A stretch of 64,000 bases of DNA from the NCBI GenBank assembly GCA_947396885.1, contig OX377205.1, positions 49,584,676 to 49,648,675 of the forward strand. Direction: 5' to 3'. Source of the stretch: Heligmosomoides polygyrus polygyrus. Its lineage: Eukaryota; Nematoda; Chromadorea; Rhabditida; Heligmosomidae. The position numbers were made by a program, and so were the translations under genes. Shown piece by piece: positions 43,078 to 53,929 of this stretch (its first letter is position 1; every line of letters starts with the position of its first letter). The notes beneath the pieces are model-generated. The model did no database searches, was not told the origin of the DNA, and worked only from the letters and a program-made list of their open reading frames with translations.

Positions 43078-43252
43078 CAGATCGCTCGGGATCTGGTTTA
43101 GGTTCCGCTCGGGGTAACCTCTTTGACCGCTCGGGATCGATTTGCAGATCGCTCGGGATCTGTTTTAGGTTCCACTCGGGGCAACCTCTTTGACCGCTCG
43201 GGGTCAATTTGCAGATCGCTCGGGATCTGACTTGAATACCACTCGGGGTATT
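43078..43252 (-). promoter_or_regulatory. BEL-2 leader: array of eight hairpins with a constant loop
   Basis: Eight hairpins at 43078-43095, 43100-43120, 43123-43140, 43145-43162, 43167-43187, 43190-43207, 43212-43229 and 43235-43252. In the sense strand each presents the six-base loop CCGAGC or CCGAGT on a 5-7 bp stem: CAGATC/GATCTG (three), TTGACC/GGTCAA (one, plus a diverged copy), AGGTT..CC/GG..AACCT (two), AATACC/GGTATT (one). Stems differ yet stay complementary while the loop stays fixed. It lies between the primer-binding site and gag. Confidence 0.78.
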
Positions 43253-43283
43253 TTTAACACGTTTATGTGTTTGTAAAATTCTT

Positions 43284-43297
43284 CGGTCGTTGCACCA
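43284..43297 (-). other. BEL-2 primer-binding site
   Basis: TGGTGCAACGACCG on the minus strand, three bases inside the 5' LTR; differs from the BEL-1 site at one position. Confidence 0.7.
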
Positions 43298-43300
43298 AAA

Positions 43301-43487
43301 TGTGTGCACCGTAGGTGGCTCAGTGGTTTTTGCCTGTTCTTCTGCAGGACAACAATGTTCGGAGCAACCTTTTATTGCGGATGCTCGTTTTACATCTGAC
43401 ATTGGTGCTCTTATCAGCGAGGGCGAGCCGGACAAATTAGGGTGAACAAATATTGGAGGGTCCGGTCGCGTCGTTCAGGCTGCGACA
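43301..43487 (-). repeat. BEL-2 5' LTR
   Basis: 187 bp, matching 34089-34275 apart from two substitutions and a rearranged stretch of about 15 bp (CTTATCAGCGAGGG against CGCCCTCTTATTGG). Confidence 0.9.
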
Positions 43488-43492
43488 CGTGC

Positions 43493-43868
43493 CAGCTTTG
43501 ACTGTATTCGTCGCGTATGCCCCAACATTCGACTACGACGACGAAGAGGTCGAAGCCTTCTACGTGGAGTGGAGAAGTTCTATAAGGAAGACCACACCTT
43601 CTACAAGGTGATCGTCGCAACTTCAACGCCAAGATCGGATCACGAAGGTCGCCGGAAGAACTTCACATCGGAAACCACGGTTTGAAGTGGAACGAGCAAG
43701 GCGGGAAACTATCTGACTGTGAGTTCATCATGTCGACCAAGACCATCCATGGAAATTCACAGCTCCAAAAGCCTCCCGCCCTACGACGGACCTGGGAATT
43801 CCCTTGTGGCCGGTTCTACAACGAGATCGACCACATCATCTTCAATCACAAGTATTGCCTGACCGACG
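43493..43868 (+). pseudogene. RTE-type endonuclease, continuation after BEL-2
   Basis: Continues in frame from 34088 (RCGSV/PALTVFVAYAPTFDYDD), with EVEAFYVEW, and later in other frames IHGNSQLQKP and YNEIDHIIFNHKYCLTDV, the endonuclease NEIDHI segment. Frame breaks occur near 43.6 kb. The match stops at about 43868, just before a CT-rich tract, so the RTE is 3' truncated here. Confidence 0.8.
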
Positions 43869-44465
43869 TCTCTGTCTCTCTCTCTGTTTTCTTCCTCAAT
43901 TTCTTCTTTCTGACATGAAAGGCCCATAAATCGCACAGCATTGCCTGTCCTCGGTAGCAGTTGCAACCAATTAACCTACTTGGATCCACCTCACACATAC
44001 ATCGCACCTAGCCACATAGCCCTTGGAGGACCACCGTAGGCACTGCCTTGTCTGGAGGTGTCATCTTACACCAGCTTGAAAATGATAAGTCAACGATTTT
44101 AACGGTAAACAAGAGGAAAACCCTTATGGGATATACCATTTGGGAAACACTAGCCTGCATCCACATACACCTTAGTTTATAATTTCATAACCAGAATAAT
44201 TTCTGATGTTTTAAAACCAGGCAGAAAAACACAACATGTGGTACTATTTATACTGGCATTAGTATAAAAAGACAAATAAGGGAAAAGAATGAAGGTCGGC
44301 AATGGTCAATTGATATGTTACACGAGCAAGGCACTGTACTTCCTTTCGCCTACACAATGACGTGTGGTGGTCAGAAGACAAAAGTTCACTGTTTCATGCT
44401 TCCCCGACAGTGTGCACCTGCCACAAGCTCGGACGCATGGCGCAGATCTTTATGACACGTCTTCT
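43869..44465. other. No feature recognised
   Basis: Starts with a CTCTGTCTCTCT tract. No gene or known repeat seen. Confidence 0.45.
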
Positions 44466-44674
44466 GGCGCAAATAGAGTCCGGGGGTCACCATATAGTAC
44501 AACTATGCTTTTTGAAATCCGATTTTTTTGCAGGAACAGTGTGTCCCACTCCTACAGTGGACTGAGGTAGGCCATTTATGGTGTAACTGTACATACACAT
44601 GCCTTCTTGCCAAAGCGCACAACCACTGAGTAGAATGTGAGGCCCCCCCCCCCGGACCCTATCTTATTTGCGCT
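44466..44674. mobile_element. GGCGC-type MITE, copy 2
   Basis: 209 bp; left end GGCGCAAATAGAGTCC, right end ...GGACCCTATCTTATTTGCGCT. Flanked by CGTCTTCT at 44458-44465 and 44675-44682. Interior is similar to copy 3 at 52.3 kb (CACTGAGTAG near the right end, TGTAACTGTACATA in the middle). Confidence 0.85.
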
Positions 44675-44779
44675 CGTCTTCTGAATTTGGAAGCATGACG
44701 CTGGACTTCTAGGACCTTTAATACGAGTAAACGACTCTTTCTATGAGTCCTTTGGTTTGACGCAGTGTTGTGGCGAACT

Positions 44780-44855
44780 CCTTGGTTGGTATCCTGCAAC
44801 TCGACTTTTGCTTTGCTTCAACAGAAAGAGTTTCAAACAACGACCCCCCCCCCCA
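44780..44855 (+). repeat. Dispersed repeat, copy near 44.8 kb
   Basis: TTGGTATCCTGCAACTCGAC through CTTCAACAGAAAGAG matches, in inverse orientation, pieces at about 53.75, 59.3 and 59.57 kb. Non-coding. Confidence 0.6.
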
Positions 44856-45105
44856 ACAGGATCAGGATGGGCCCCTCCGGTCGACAGATCCGAAACATTT
44901 GGAGAAAAGGGCCGGAAAAACGCGGAGGGAAAAAGAGACATTTTGGAGGAATTGACAGTGTTCAACACTATTGGGCTGATGCCCTTTATTCGTTCACAGA
45001 GAGTGAGCAGTCAAAATTGTAGCCTGTTCGAAGCAAAGTCACTCAAATGGGACTGCATCATATTTCTTACACCTAGCCGGGCTAATCGAAACTATAGTTG
45101 GGCTC
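44856..45105. other. No feature recognised
   Basis: Short stretch following a C9-type run; frames on both strands look incidental. Confidence 0.35.
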
Positions 45106-45366
45106 TCGCAAAAATTTCGAATATTCGAATGGTTTCGAATACCCGCAATCTTCGAGCATTCGAATTTCGAATACATTTGAAAAACGCGATTTTTTGAACA
45201 TTCAAATTCGAATATATTCGAAAAACGCGATTTTTTGAACATTCGAATTCGAATATATTCGAAAAACGCGATTTTTTGAACATTCGAATTCGAATGTTTC
45301 GAAAAACTCGATTTTTTGAACATTCGAATTCGAATATTGATTCGAATATTCGAATAGAATCGAATA
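45106..45366. repeat. AT-rich TTCGAA tandem satellite, copy 1
   Basis: About four repeats of a ~41-bp unit (ATTCGAAAAACGCGATTTTT followed by TGAACATTCGAATTCGAAT), with degenerate TTCGAA palindromes at both edges. The same unit and the same flank (GGTTTCGAATACCCGCAA) recur at 48.66 kb. The MFKKS/IRIRMF frames are artefacts. Confidence 0.9.
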
Positions 45367-46520
45367 TAACATTGGGTTACAGAAAGGAAAAAACATAGCT
45401 GGTGCTTTGGTGGCAATGACCAATAGACGGTTTACCCTGACGTAGTAGGAAATTTACATTCGTTTGCAAAGCGTTTAACGAAGTTTTAAAGGAGTGATCT
45501 TTCCACCGAATTCTTCTATGCCTGAAAGGATGAAATATGTTACGGGCCATCAAACCAAGCAACACGTCCTTAAAAAGTTTAATTCTGTTTCCTGGTCGAC
45601 TGATAAATAGATTCCAAAGGCCATCCCTTACCTTAGCCCAATAAAGGGCTAGGTGAAATCGCACGGGATATAGCTGGTGAAGCGCTTACCTTTGGTTAGA
45701 ATTACTGGGGGTTACATATGGACATCCACCTTTTCGCCTTACCATGGGACCGCTTATCATGGAACCCCTGGAAACTCTTAATGAAACTATTTGCTTCATC
45801 GGACACCATGGTCATCATGATGGAGATCTTCGAAACCGGAAGGTGCTATCTGCTTCACCTTTTTATTCACATTTTCTCAGAAACATGAAGTGTACATAAG
45901 GAGCTAAGGAGCTTAGAGTTATGCGTTTCCCTGAGAAGTTCTTGAGAGTTGTTTGTGCATTATTTTTGATGGCATCGGAAAGTGCGGAAACTTTATAGGT
46001 CTAAATGATCTCCGTAATTGAGAAAAGTGGTCGTCGAATAGATGTGCATAATATAATAGTTGCCTTCTCTACAGTGTTTACCCAACGATTGTTCAAGCCA
46101 AAAACTTGGCCGTAGTTGACCCCACTCCCCACAAAGTCAGACCCATAGTCAGCTCGGGCGTACGTTCCGACGAATAAAATAGCATGGCCTGTTTCTTTGA
46201 AGTTTCCTCAATGAGCGCCTCCACGCAATACATTTCAGCACCACCCTTTTCATGGAAGCGCCTACTTTAGTGCTCTTTGCGCCGTGTTTCAAAGTTTCAA
46301 TACTTTACAATAGGAGCCATTTTCTTGTTCTACAGTCCGCACCGTGCAACGGATGGGGTTTTGTACAGCTGATAGATCTCAGGAGTACATGTGCTGCGCA
46401 AAAAGGGAAAGTTTGTTATAATTACCATACTATACAATAAAGCGCTAAGAGCCGCGCAGAAATTAGTCAAAGAGTTGGTGAGAAATCGAAGAGAGTTAGT
46501 CATAAAACAGCGAAAAATAC
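45367..46520. other. Possible decayed gene fragments, unassigned
   Basis: Minus-strand frames around 46.05-46.25 kb (ETGHAILFVGTYARADYGSD, GSGVNYGQVFGLNNRWVN) have natural composition but break repeatedly and match no family I can name. Nothing else stands out. Confidence 0.3.
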
Positions 46521-46700
46521 CCAAATGTCTTCTACGTGCTTGGGGATTCAGAAGATGTGCCGAAGGCGTCGTCTAACGTGTCTCGGGATCCAGAAAACGG
46601 GCCGTACTCGTCATCCAACGTGCATGTGGATTCAGAAGACGTACCGAAGTCGTCGTTCAACGTGACTGGAGACTCAGATATCGCCGACCGTCACTTAACC
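46521..46700. repeat. Degenerate tandem repeat
   Basis: Roughly three units of about 50 bp with the core GATTCAGAAGA(C/T)GT...CCGAAG.CGTCGT..AACGTG. Similar units occur at 53.93-54.26 kb. Confidence 0.6.
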
Positions 46701-48239
46701 GTCCGAACATGATGCCGATGTTGAGAAGAGTACTGGCGGTGGGGAGGGGGGGGGGAGGTTCTGGATGCAAAACTACTCACGTTATCTTAAGGAAGGTAGA
46801 GCAAGGTTAGAACGTAACAAGGTTCTTAAATATTGCCTTTTGTACTGGTAGGGAGGGAAGAAAGCAGAATGAGCAAAGCAACTGGCTTGATGTGATTGTC
46901 CTTACCATTACCTTAGTGATACTGCAACATCGCGCGAAGCGCGCATGTGCGAGGCATGTCGATAGGCGTGACGGATATATATATTATAGGCACCAATATT
47001 TTTGCCATTACTTTACATCAAGGACTGAAGAACAGTGGTGTCGCTTTTTTGCTGTATTGCCGATATTTGAACAACAACATATCCTATGTGGGACATAAGG
47101 TGAAATGGACAAGTACAACAAGTTCGGGTTATAGACATCCAATACAGGACCAAGAAGAGCATAACCGAGAAACATTGAGTGACCTCGCTTCTTCTTGTCG
47201 AATTCTAAGACCACCTGAATGAAGCAAGTGTGTTACTATGTGATAATAAAAACCCATCAAACAGAAGTAGCGTTTCTTAAGGAAAACTTCGCGATTAGAT
47301 GTTTTCATGCTTCTGCGCCTTATAGGATTGCAAGGGAGATTAATCTTCAGCAGCCTAATTTCTCCCCCTCCTTATATTGGTTGTCCTAATAAGTCCCCCA
47401 AGAGTGTGTAGATCAGCGATTGAACTACTTGTTAGTAGATTCAGGTTTCTAGTTACGCGTCTGAACAATAGCCGAAAAGCTCCAACCTATTAGGTGCTTG
47501 ATGGATTAGATGGCAATGTCCGAATCGTTGAGTAATTTTGACGTGCAAAAACGATAATGGTCGGAATGTTAGGAAACTCAGTAAAGACTGATCAGCGTTA
47601 CGACCCCGTTCGGCACAGATGTACGTAAAAGAAACTACATCCTTTTCCACAAACATTCGCTCCATCAAAATTGGCAGAAAGGCAGACCTAAGAAACATTT
47701 TGCATGGGCATGTACACGGAAGAAAAAGGCAATGCCTCACGGAAACGGTTCCAAGATAGTTGCTCTTAATAATCACGCTGTCCATAAGTGTTCACCTGGA
47801 TGCAAAGGAGAGCGGTTCGAAAAGGAAGGCCTACTGTTGTTTCGAAAAACCCCTTCATAGCGTCCTTTGTCTCTTATGAAGTTAGCACCTCTGATCGGAC
47901 CTGTCTGAGCAGTAGTAAAATCCGGTTGCTGTAATTGATCTATCACCTAGAAATCTTATACCCACTAGCCCGCCTATATTTTCGTCCCTACTGCACCCCA
48001 ACTATAAGGGGTAATTGCTCAGCTAGTAGTGAATACAACTGCATCGCATAGTGATCCTGATCTGCCAACCCTCGGGCGGCGAACATACTATGGAATCAAG
48101 GCGGCCTCTGCACTTTAGGATTCAAAAGTAACTTGATGTGAAAAGAAAGGTTAGAAAGCTACGATAGGGTCACAGGACCTCGCAGTGAAGGTGGGAAGTT
48201 TGGAGTGCGAAGGTCAATACTTGATGCACAAAACCCTTA
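46701..48239. other. No feature recognised
   Basis: A G9-type run lies near 46746. Frames such as the minus-strand 47453-47785 have no recognisable domain. Confidence 0.45.
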
Positions 48240-48360
48240 GGCCTATGTTATATTTCGGCGACGCTGTTGTCGGCAGCAGTGTTGAGCGCACTGCGTAGCA
48301 CTCGCTCAACACTGTCACCGACGTCGCCGACAACAGCGTCGCCGAAGTATAGCATAGCCC
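48240..48360. mobile_element. PIF/Harbinger-type MITE, copy 2
   Basis: 121 bp, ends GGCCTATGTTATATTTCGGC and inverse, TTA at 48237-48239 and 48361-48363. Same family as 9045-9174; the central hairpin has a different sequence (GAGCG..ACTGCG / TAGCACTCGCTC). Confidence 0.85.
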
Positions 48361-48659
48361 TTAATGTTTTAGGATCTATACTAGAGGTCCCCTATAGAGA
48401 ACAAGAGATCACAATAGGAAAAGTTCGAATACGAATGTAAGTGTAAGCCCTTCTGTGAATAAAGCTGAAGGTTCAGTTCCTGATTCAGCCGTGCTTCTTG
48501 TTTCTTGCGTGGTGTTGTGGAAGTGGGATTAGGAGACTCATCATATATGGAGTGAAAGGGAGACGACGTGCTTACAATTTCTGGACTTTCAATGCAAAAT
48601 ATCCATGCATCGGCTTCGCAAAACAATGCAGATCCTAACTTGCCTATTAGAATGGCATC

Positions 48660-48975
48660 CATTGAATATTCGAATAATTGTGTGTTTTTGGCAATTTTCG
48701 AATATTCGAATGGTTTCGAATACCCGCAATTTTCGAGCATTCGAATTTCGAATATATTCGAAAAACGCGATTTTTTGAACATTCGAATTCGAATTCATTC
48801 GAAAAATGCAATTTTTTGAACATTCGAATTCGAATACATTCGAAAAACGCGATTTTTTGAATATTCGAATCGAATACATTCGAAAGACGCGATTTTTTGC
48901 AATTCGAATTCGAATATTCAAATTCGAATGAAAATCATTCGAATACCTATTCGAATAGGTCATTCGAGCACAACT
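48660..48975. repeat. AT-rich TTCGAA tandem satellite, copy 2
   Basis: Same ~41-bp unit as 45106-45366, about four to five copies, same orientation, ending in TATTCGAATAGGTCATTCG. Confidence 0.9.
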
Positions 48976-48993
48976 ATAATCGAAACTCATCTC

Positions 48994-49828
48994 GGCACAG
49001 GTTAAAAGTTCCGACTCCACCGGCAAGACTTCGGTCGAAAAGTTTTTTGCTGAAACTTTGTCTAGGGGGGTTATTTGGGGTGCTGATCACGAATCGGATA
49101 TCCGTTTTTCACGATTCGGTCGGAGACCACCCATACCGATAACGTGGGTAGTCCAGGCAGGGTCATCGATTTCGCTGAAACTTCGTTTAGGGGGGTTATT
49201 TGGCGTGCTGAACACGAATCTGATATCCGTTTTTCGTTTTACGCTGGAGTACGGTAGGTTACGGTAGGTACGGGTAACTAAGGCTGCCGAGGTCATAGTC
49301 ACCAATTTTGCCCAAACTTCGTCTAGGGGTGTTATTTGGGGTGCTGATCACGAATCTGGCATCCGTTTTTCGTTTTACGCTGGAATACGGTAGGTTAATG
49401 AAGGTACGAGTGAATAAGGTAATGGTCACCGATTTCGCCCAAACTCCGGCGTAAAACGAAAAATGGATGTCAGATTCATGGTCGGCACCCCAAATAACCC
49501 CCTAGGCGAAGTTTGGACAAAATCGATGATTATGACCTCGGCAGCCTTAGTTACCTTTAGCTACCGTAATCTACCGTAATCGGCCGTAATTTCAAAAACG
49601 GATGTCAGATTCGTGCTCAGCACCAGAAATAACCCCCCTAGACGAAGTTTTGGTGACCTTGCCTGGACCACCCATGTTAACGGTATGGGTGGTCTCCGAC
49701 CGAATCGTGAAAAACGGATATCAGATTCGTGATCAGCTCCCCAAATAACCCCCCTAGACAAAGTTTCAGCAAAAAAAAACTTCTCGACCGAAGTCTCGCC
49801 GGTGGAGTCGAAACTTTTAACTAGTGCC
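48994..49828. mobile_element. Large GGCAC-type foldback element, 8-bp duplication
   Basis: 835 bp; ends GGCACAGGTTAAAAGTTCCG and GGCACTAGTTAAAAGTTTCG (inverse), flanked by CTCATCTC at 48986-48993 and 49829-49836. The interior is built from several direct and inverted copies of the GGGGTTATTTGGGGTGCTGA motif, so each half can pair with the other. Same family as 3524-3982. Confidence 0.88.
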
Positions 49829-49836
49829 CTCATCTC

Positions 49837-50387
49837 CTTTAGTTACTACGTGTTCGCAGTGTACTTCGACTGAAGTTTACGTATGGGAATACACTCCCCT
49901 TTCCTTCTTCCAGCTTCCTCAATGCTTATGCTCCTTGGTGATTTCCTCTCGGTTTGTTATGATTTCCGGCCGACAAACCGGAAGGATTTGAACAACAGGG
50001 TTGGGGAACACAAAAAAACGCGGAGAGCAATGCTCGGAGGAATGATGACGGCCTATTCAACGGCACCCTGTATTGATCAGGACGAGGTGGCTGTCGCGTG
50101 GTCCCGCAACGATCGCCTGAATACTACGGGCAAACTCGTCCACTTCTAGGCGGACAACTCGTCGCTTCCTTTGGCAATTTAATTGTGAGTCATATAAAGC
50201 TAACAGTTGCACCTGAAAATTACTAAGCGCCTTCAGCCTCCCTTAACGCCGAGGCAAATGAGTAGCCGTGAAAGTGTGACCCAGATAGAAATTAGATTTT
50301 TTTAACAGGGAATGACATTGCATGTTGATGTTATTGTTGAATTACTCATTGCTCCATAGCTTGGTTTTGCTTGATTTCACTTTTTTG
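49837..50387. other. No feature recognised
   Basis: One short plus frame (49883-50149) with no recognisable domain. Confidence 0.4.
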
Positions 50388-50448
50388 GCAGTTTTTTATA
50401 CCAGAATGTTTTGCGCTGGGGCGCAAAACATTCTTGTATAAAAAACGC
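50388..50448. repeat. Hairpin with ~28-bp arms
   Basis: Arms TTTTTTATACCAGAATGTTT... and inverse around a 4-bp loop TGGG, two mismatches. Confidence 0.85.
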
Positions 50449-50580
50449 TGTTACAGTAAGATTGCGCCTTGGCTTAAGTGTGCCCGGTGTAGCTGTGGAA
50501 ACACGCGGCCGAGCGCTACAGTATGCTAATGTTCTGCCGCTACGGGTTAGACTTCTTCTGAACGGATACGAGCGTGCGCT
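50440..50580. repeat. Dispersed repeat, plus copy
   Basis: AACGCTGTTACAGTAAGATT to about 50580 matches the reverse complement of 52795-52910 with scattered changes. Non-coding as far as can be seen. Confidence 0.65.
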
Positions 50581-52317
50581 ATGACATCACATTTCATCAC
50601 CGCCTTTGTTTCTACAAGAAAAGAAAAAGTTACAGATAGCACCAAAAACTATTTTATTGATGAAATTCTAGGGCGTGTGTAATAAGAAGGCGACCAAATA
50701 CTCAGCTCACTTAATAGTGAGTTATATAAGTAAATAGCGAGAAACAGTTAAAGATTCGTGTTTACGCTTAATTCCAGACAGGGCAACTTTCAAATTACCC
50801 TGCCTTTACGAACCCAAGCTTGGCTGGGCTGAAAACAGAGTTGAGTGCAAGTCGCTAGTTGAGTGGTTTGTCCCGTTTCTCCATACCTAACCACCACAAA
50901 CTCTCCACAGCTGCACTACATCCTTTTAGAAACCTCATCGTAGAAGATCCCTACGATCCTTTTAGAAGAATGTCCGCAGCCCTACTGCTCCATCTATGGT
51001 TGTGTTCACAACCTATTGCAGCTCGTCAAGCCTAATCCAATGTCGGATATTTCGCTTCAGTCGCTGTGCTTTAAGCCACGAGGTGTGATGAATTTGGGAA
51101 AAGGTGACTTAAAACAGAAATACTGTCCTCCTCTGTATATGGATGTTAGTATGAAAACTGGGCCAACCACTGCCGAAAGTTGAGAACCCAAAACTTGGTT
51201 GAAAACGGAGCAGAACCGAGCGTAGGTCCCACATACTTTCATCGCTGGCCTGTCCCAGTTCACCGTCAAAAATTGGAGAAGCTGGGCAGGTAGGGAAAGC
51301 ATAGTAGCCCAGCGCACGAAGTAGGTATTCCGCACCCTCGACCACTAACTTTACGGGAAGAATTACATACGGGGCCTGATATAGTCGAAGACAGGGGTGG
51401 AAAATGGAAATCTAATTTCCGCTTTCGACGAACCACTACACACTCATGCCTTCCTCCTCTATATAGAGGATTTTCTGACTGGGAGCTTGGATGAAGCCGT
51501 CGTAAGTGCCACCATGGTTCTGATCGCTTTCCAGGGTCTAGACATATTGTGGCAGCGATTCTGTAGAATCAGAAGCATACCAATCTTAGTTATTAACTCA
51601 AAGATTGCAACACTGTGAGACAGCTGTAACAACCAGCGAATTGGCTCATTCAAATTTGGAGCGGAATCTAGTTATCTCACACGAGGTGACTCCAAGTTAT
51701 AGAATTGATTCTACACCTGATTTGATTCCTATGTGGTTGCAAGTTATAGAACAACTGACCATCGCATCGAGATAAAACATGAGTATTAAAAAGCCTATCG
51801 GCTGTACCAGCCCGTAACTGCGAGTGCAAATGACCCTCTGAACTGATGGTGTCGTGACGAAGTATTGGGCTTTTAAGTCAACGAACTGGAATCCTCCATC
51901 GCCATTGCTGATACACTTTAGACCTCCTCGCATGATTGTAAGTTTCTAGGCACACTTTATTCATGTTCACGTGCTGCACTTGTTTCGACCCAAGGTTTTA
52001 AGCGGTTTTGACAGTAAATTCTTGCATAGAACAAAGAGCTGATAGAAAAATTTAAGAAATCGTACATCCTTCCAACGGACAAACTCGTGTGAATGGCACT
52101 CAAGCTATCAATGCAGTGAACATCGTGAGCCATTGGACGAGTGAATGAATCCAAACATCAAAGTCGCGCTTAGATTTCTCTTTCTTGCCGTACAAAACAA
52201 GGTACAAGTTGTCGGAAAGCTAGGAGTTCATGACCATTCAGACATTCAGATAGTGATAACATTTTTTAAGAGAATCTGTATTGATGCACCAGTTTCATAG
52301 CACTAGCTATCACAAAG
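50581..52317. other. No feature recognised
   Basis: Frames such as 51697-51933 (minus) and 51397-51618 (plus) carry no known motif. Confidence 0.45.
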
Positions 52318-52325
52318 TTTTCCTA

Positions 52326-52551
52326 GGCGCATCTAGGGTCTAGGGTTCTGGGGGGGGGGGGGTCACCATGTAGTACAGCCCTATTTGCCCTTTGAAACCG
52401 GATCTTCTTTTGCAGCAATAGTATGTTCTACCCCTACAGTGAACTGAAGTAAGCCATTTATGATGTAACTGTACATAAATGTACCTTTTTACAAAGGCGT
52501 ATAACCACTGAGTAGGGAGTGACCCCCCCCCCCCCGGACCCTATTTGCGCC
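52326..52551. mobile_element. GGCGC-type MITE, copy 3
   Basis: 226 bp; ends GGCGCATCTAGGGTC and GGACCCTATTTGCGCC, flanked by TTTTCCTA at 52318-52325 and 52552-52559. Long C/G runs next to both ends. Confidence 0.88.
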
Positions 52552-52794
52552 TTTTCCTATGATCGACACTGCTACTTGAGCTGGAGAATCAAAAAATTCA
52601 ATTTATCAAAGACGTGAAACCTTCTATAGAGTAACCGCGTGATAACAGTACTCACACCACTATAGCATACACGCTATTGTTAGATAACGCTGTACATTTA
52701 ATCTTCTCATGCCCTGCATGTGTAGTCCATTGGACCCGAGCGATTACTTTCAGGGCTAATACATCATCCTCTGATGCCTGGTACGCATATGTTC

Positions 52795-52910
52795 CAAAAC
52801 GGATGCGAAACAGCCGCAGCGGCTGAATATTAGCATACTGTTGCGATCCGCCGCGTGTTTCCACCGATAGACCGCGCACACTTAAGCCCACACGCAATCT
52901 TACTGTAACA
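52795..52910. repeat. Dispersed repeat, minus copy
   Basis: Inverse of 50440-50580 (for example ACGCAATCTTACTGTAACAG at its right end). A minus-strand frame of 81 codons overlaps it but has no recognised domain. Confidence 0.65.
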
Positions 52911-53744
52911 GCGTTGCTCCATGGCGCGCAAAACGTTCGGCTACTACACTAATTCATAAACGTCGTGATGGTCTAGCAACGGTTGTTCTTAGGTGACAAC
53001 ACTTGAGCACTCCTACAGGTTAGCTCTGTAGAACCATCAAATAGCATTTCCTACCAAAAATATTCCCTCCAGAATCTCAAACAGGATGAGACCTCTCCTT
53101 TCTGCAGTTTCGTAGCTTCATTACTGATTACCTTGGAGTTGGCGCCATGCCTGCGGTGAACTAGAGGCGTGGTGGTCCAGCAACGATTGTTATTACGGCA
53201 ACAGTTTGAAAACATAGTACCCTAGTAAGGTCTTGCGCTCGCCTGGATGGCGAGCATTCATATTTTCAAGATTCTTTTAGTTTCGTGTCGATTAACAAAA
53301 AAATCACACTACTTACAGGGTTTTTGGGTTCAAACCGTCACGATTCTCATGTAGCGTAGAAGCATAGGTGATTGCTTCAGTCGAAGTGTAGAAAATAAGT
53401 ATAATCAACAGCAAGGTGCTTTAAATCCGGGTTCCAAGGGTCTTTTTCCTGGGGGCTTCTGTTGTAGGGCTGCTAAGCCTACGCTCCAGTTGTTCTTATC
53501 GCACTCGTCACCCCTGTCACCTGTTCATACTTTCCCGGCTTTGCCGTTGTTCTTGTTGCTGCCGTCGGTCTCGTCGCGAACTATGAACGGGCTCGTCTCT
53601 TCCGCAGTAGGCTTAGTTGGAGTTCACGACACACAAAAGACGAAATAGTAAATATGTAGCGTTCTTTAGGAGTTTGGTATTTTGAACACGCTTTGTAAAG
53701 GATGTTGTGTAGCTGCAACATGTGCCCCTTGCTTCACCACAGCA
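52911..53744. other. No feature recognised
   Basis: Contains two similar short stretches (GTGATGGTCTAGCAACGGTT near 52966 and GTGGTGGTCCAGCAACGATT near 53169). Nothing else. Confidence 0.4.
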
Positions 53745-53882
53745 TCTCTTTCTGTTAAAAAAAAACAGAAGGTCGAATAGCAGGATCCCGTCCAACCAGT
53801 CGCATACTCTTAAAAATGTCTGTCAATGTATCGTTTAACTTAATCACAGTCTCCGTCGCGATGCTGCGGGGAGGGAGCGTTG
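53745..53882 (-). repeat. Dispersed repeat, copy near 53.8 kb
   Basis: TCTTTCTGTT...GGTCGAATAGCAGGAT followed by TCTTAAAAATGTCTGTCAA, CGTTTAACTTAATCAC and GTCGCGA; the same succession recurs at 59.1-59.6 kb. Confidence 0.6.
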
Positions 53883-53929
53883 TTCCAAGACCTCTTTCTA
53901 CGGAAATCATTGCAGCAGGCATGCGTCAG

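Larger units (their letters stand above)
34089..43487 (-). mobile_element. BEL-2: BEL/Pao LTR element with envelope
   Basis: LTRs of 187 bp (34089-34275 and 43301-43487), starting TGTCGCAGCC and ending GTGCACACA in the element's sense, are nearly identical. The target duplication CGTGC lies at 34084-34088 and 43488-43492. Order on the minus strand: LTR, primer-binding site, hairpin leader, gag, pol, two-glycoprotein env, ORF3, LTR. It is only distantly similar to BEL-1. Frame breaks occur in gag, pol and env. Confidence 0.93.

Noticed and set aside
43078..43252. CRISPR-like array of short repeats with spacers
   Set aside because: The repeated units are hairpins with a fixed loop and varying complementary stems inside an LTR element leader; spacing and lack of spacers of constant length exclude CRISPR, and the genome is eukaryotic.
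45092..45423. IRIRMFKKS-type repetitive proteins
   Set aside because: Translations of the TTCGAA satellite; the same peptides appear at 48.4-49.0 kb for the same reason.
46040..46260. Possible RNase H-like or transposase fragment on the minus strand
   Set aside because: Composition is gene-like, but frames break repeatedly and no catalytic motif could be aligned.
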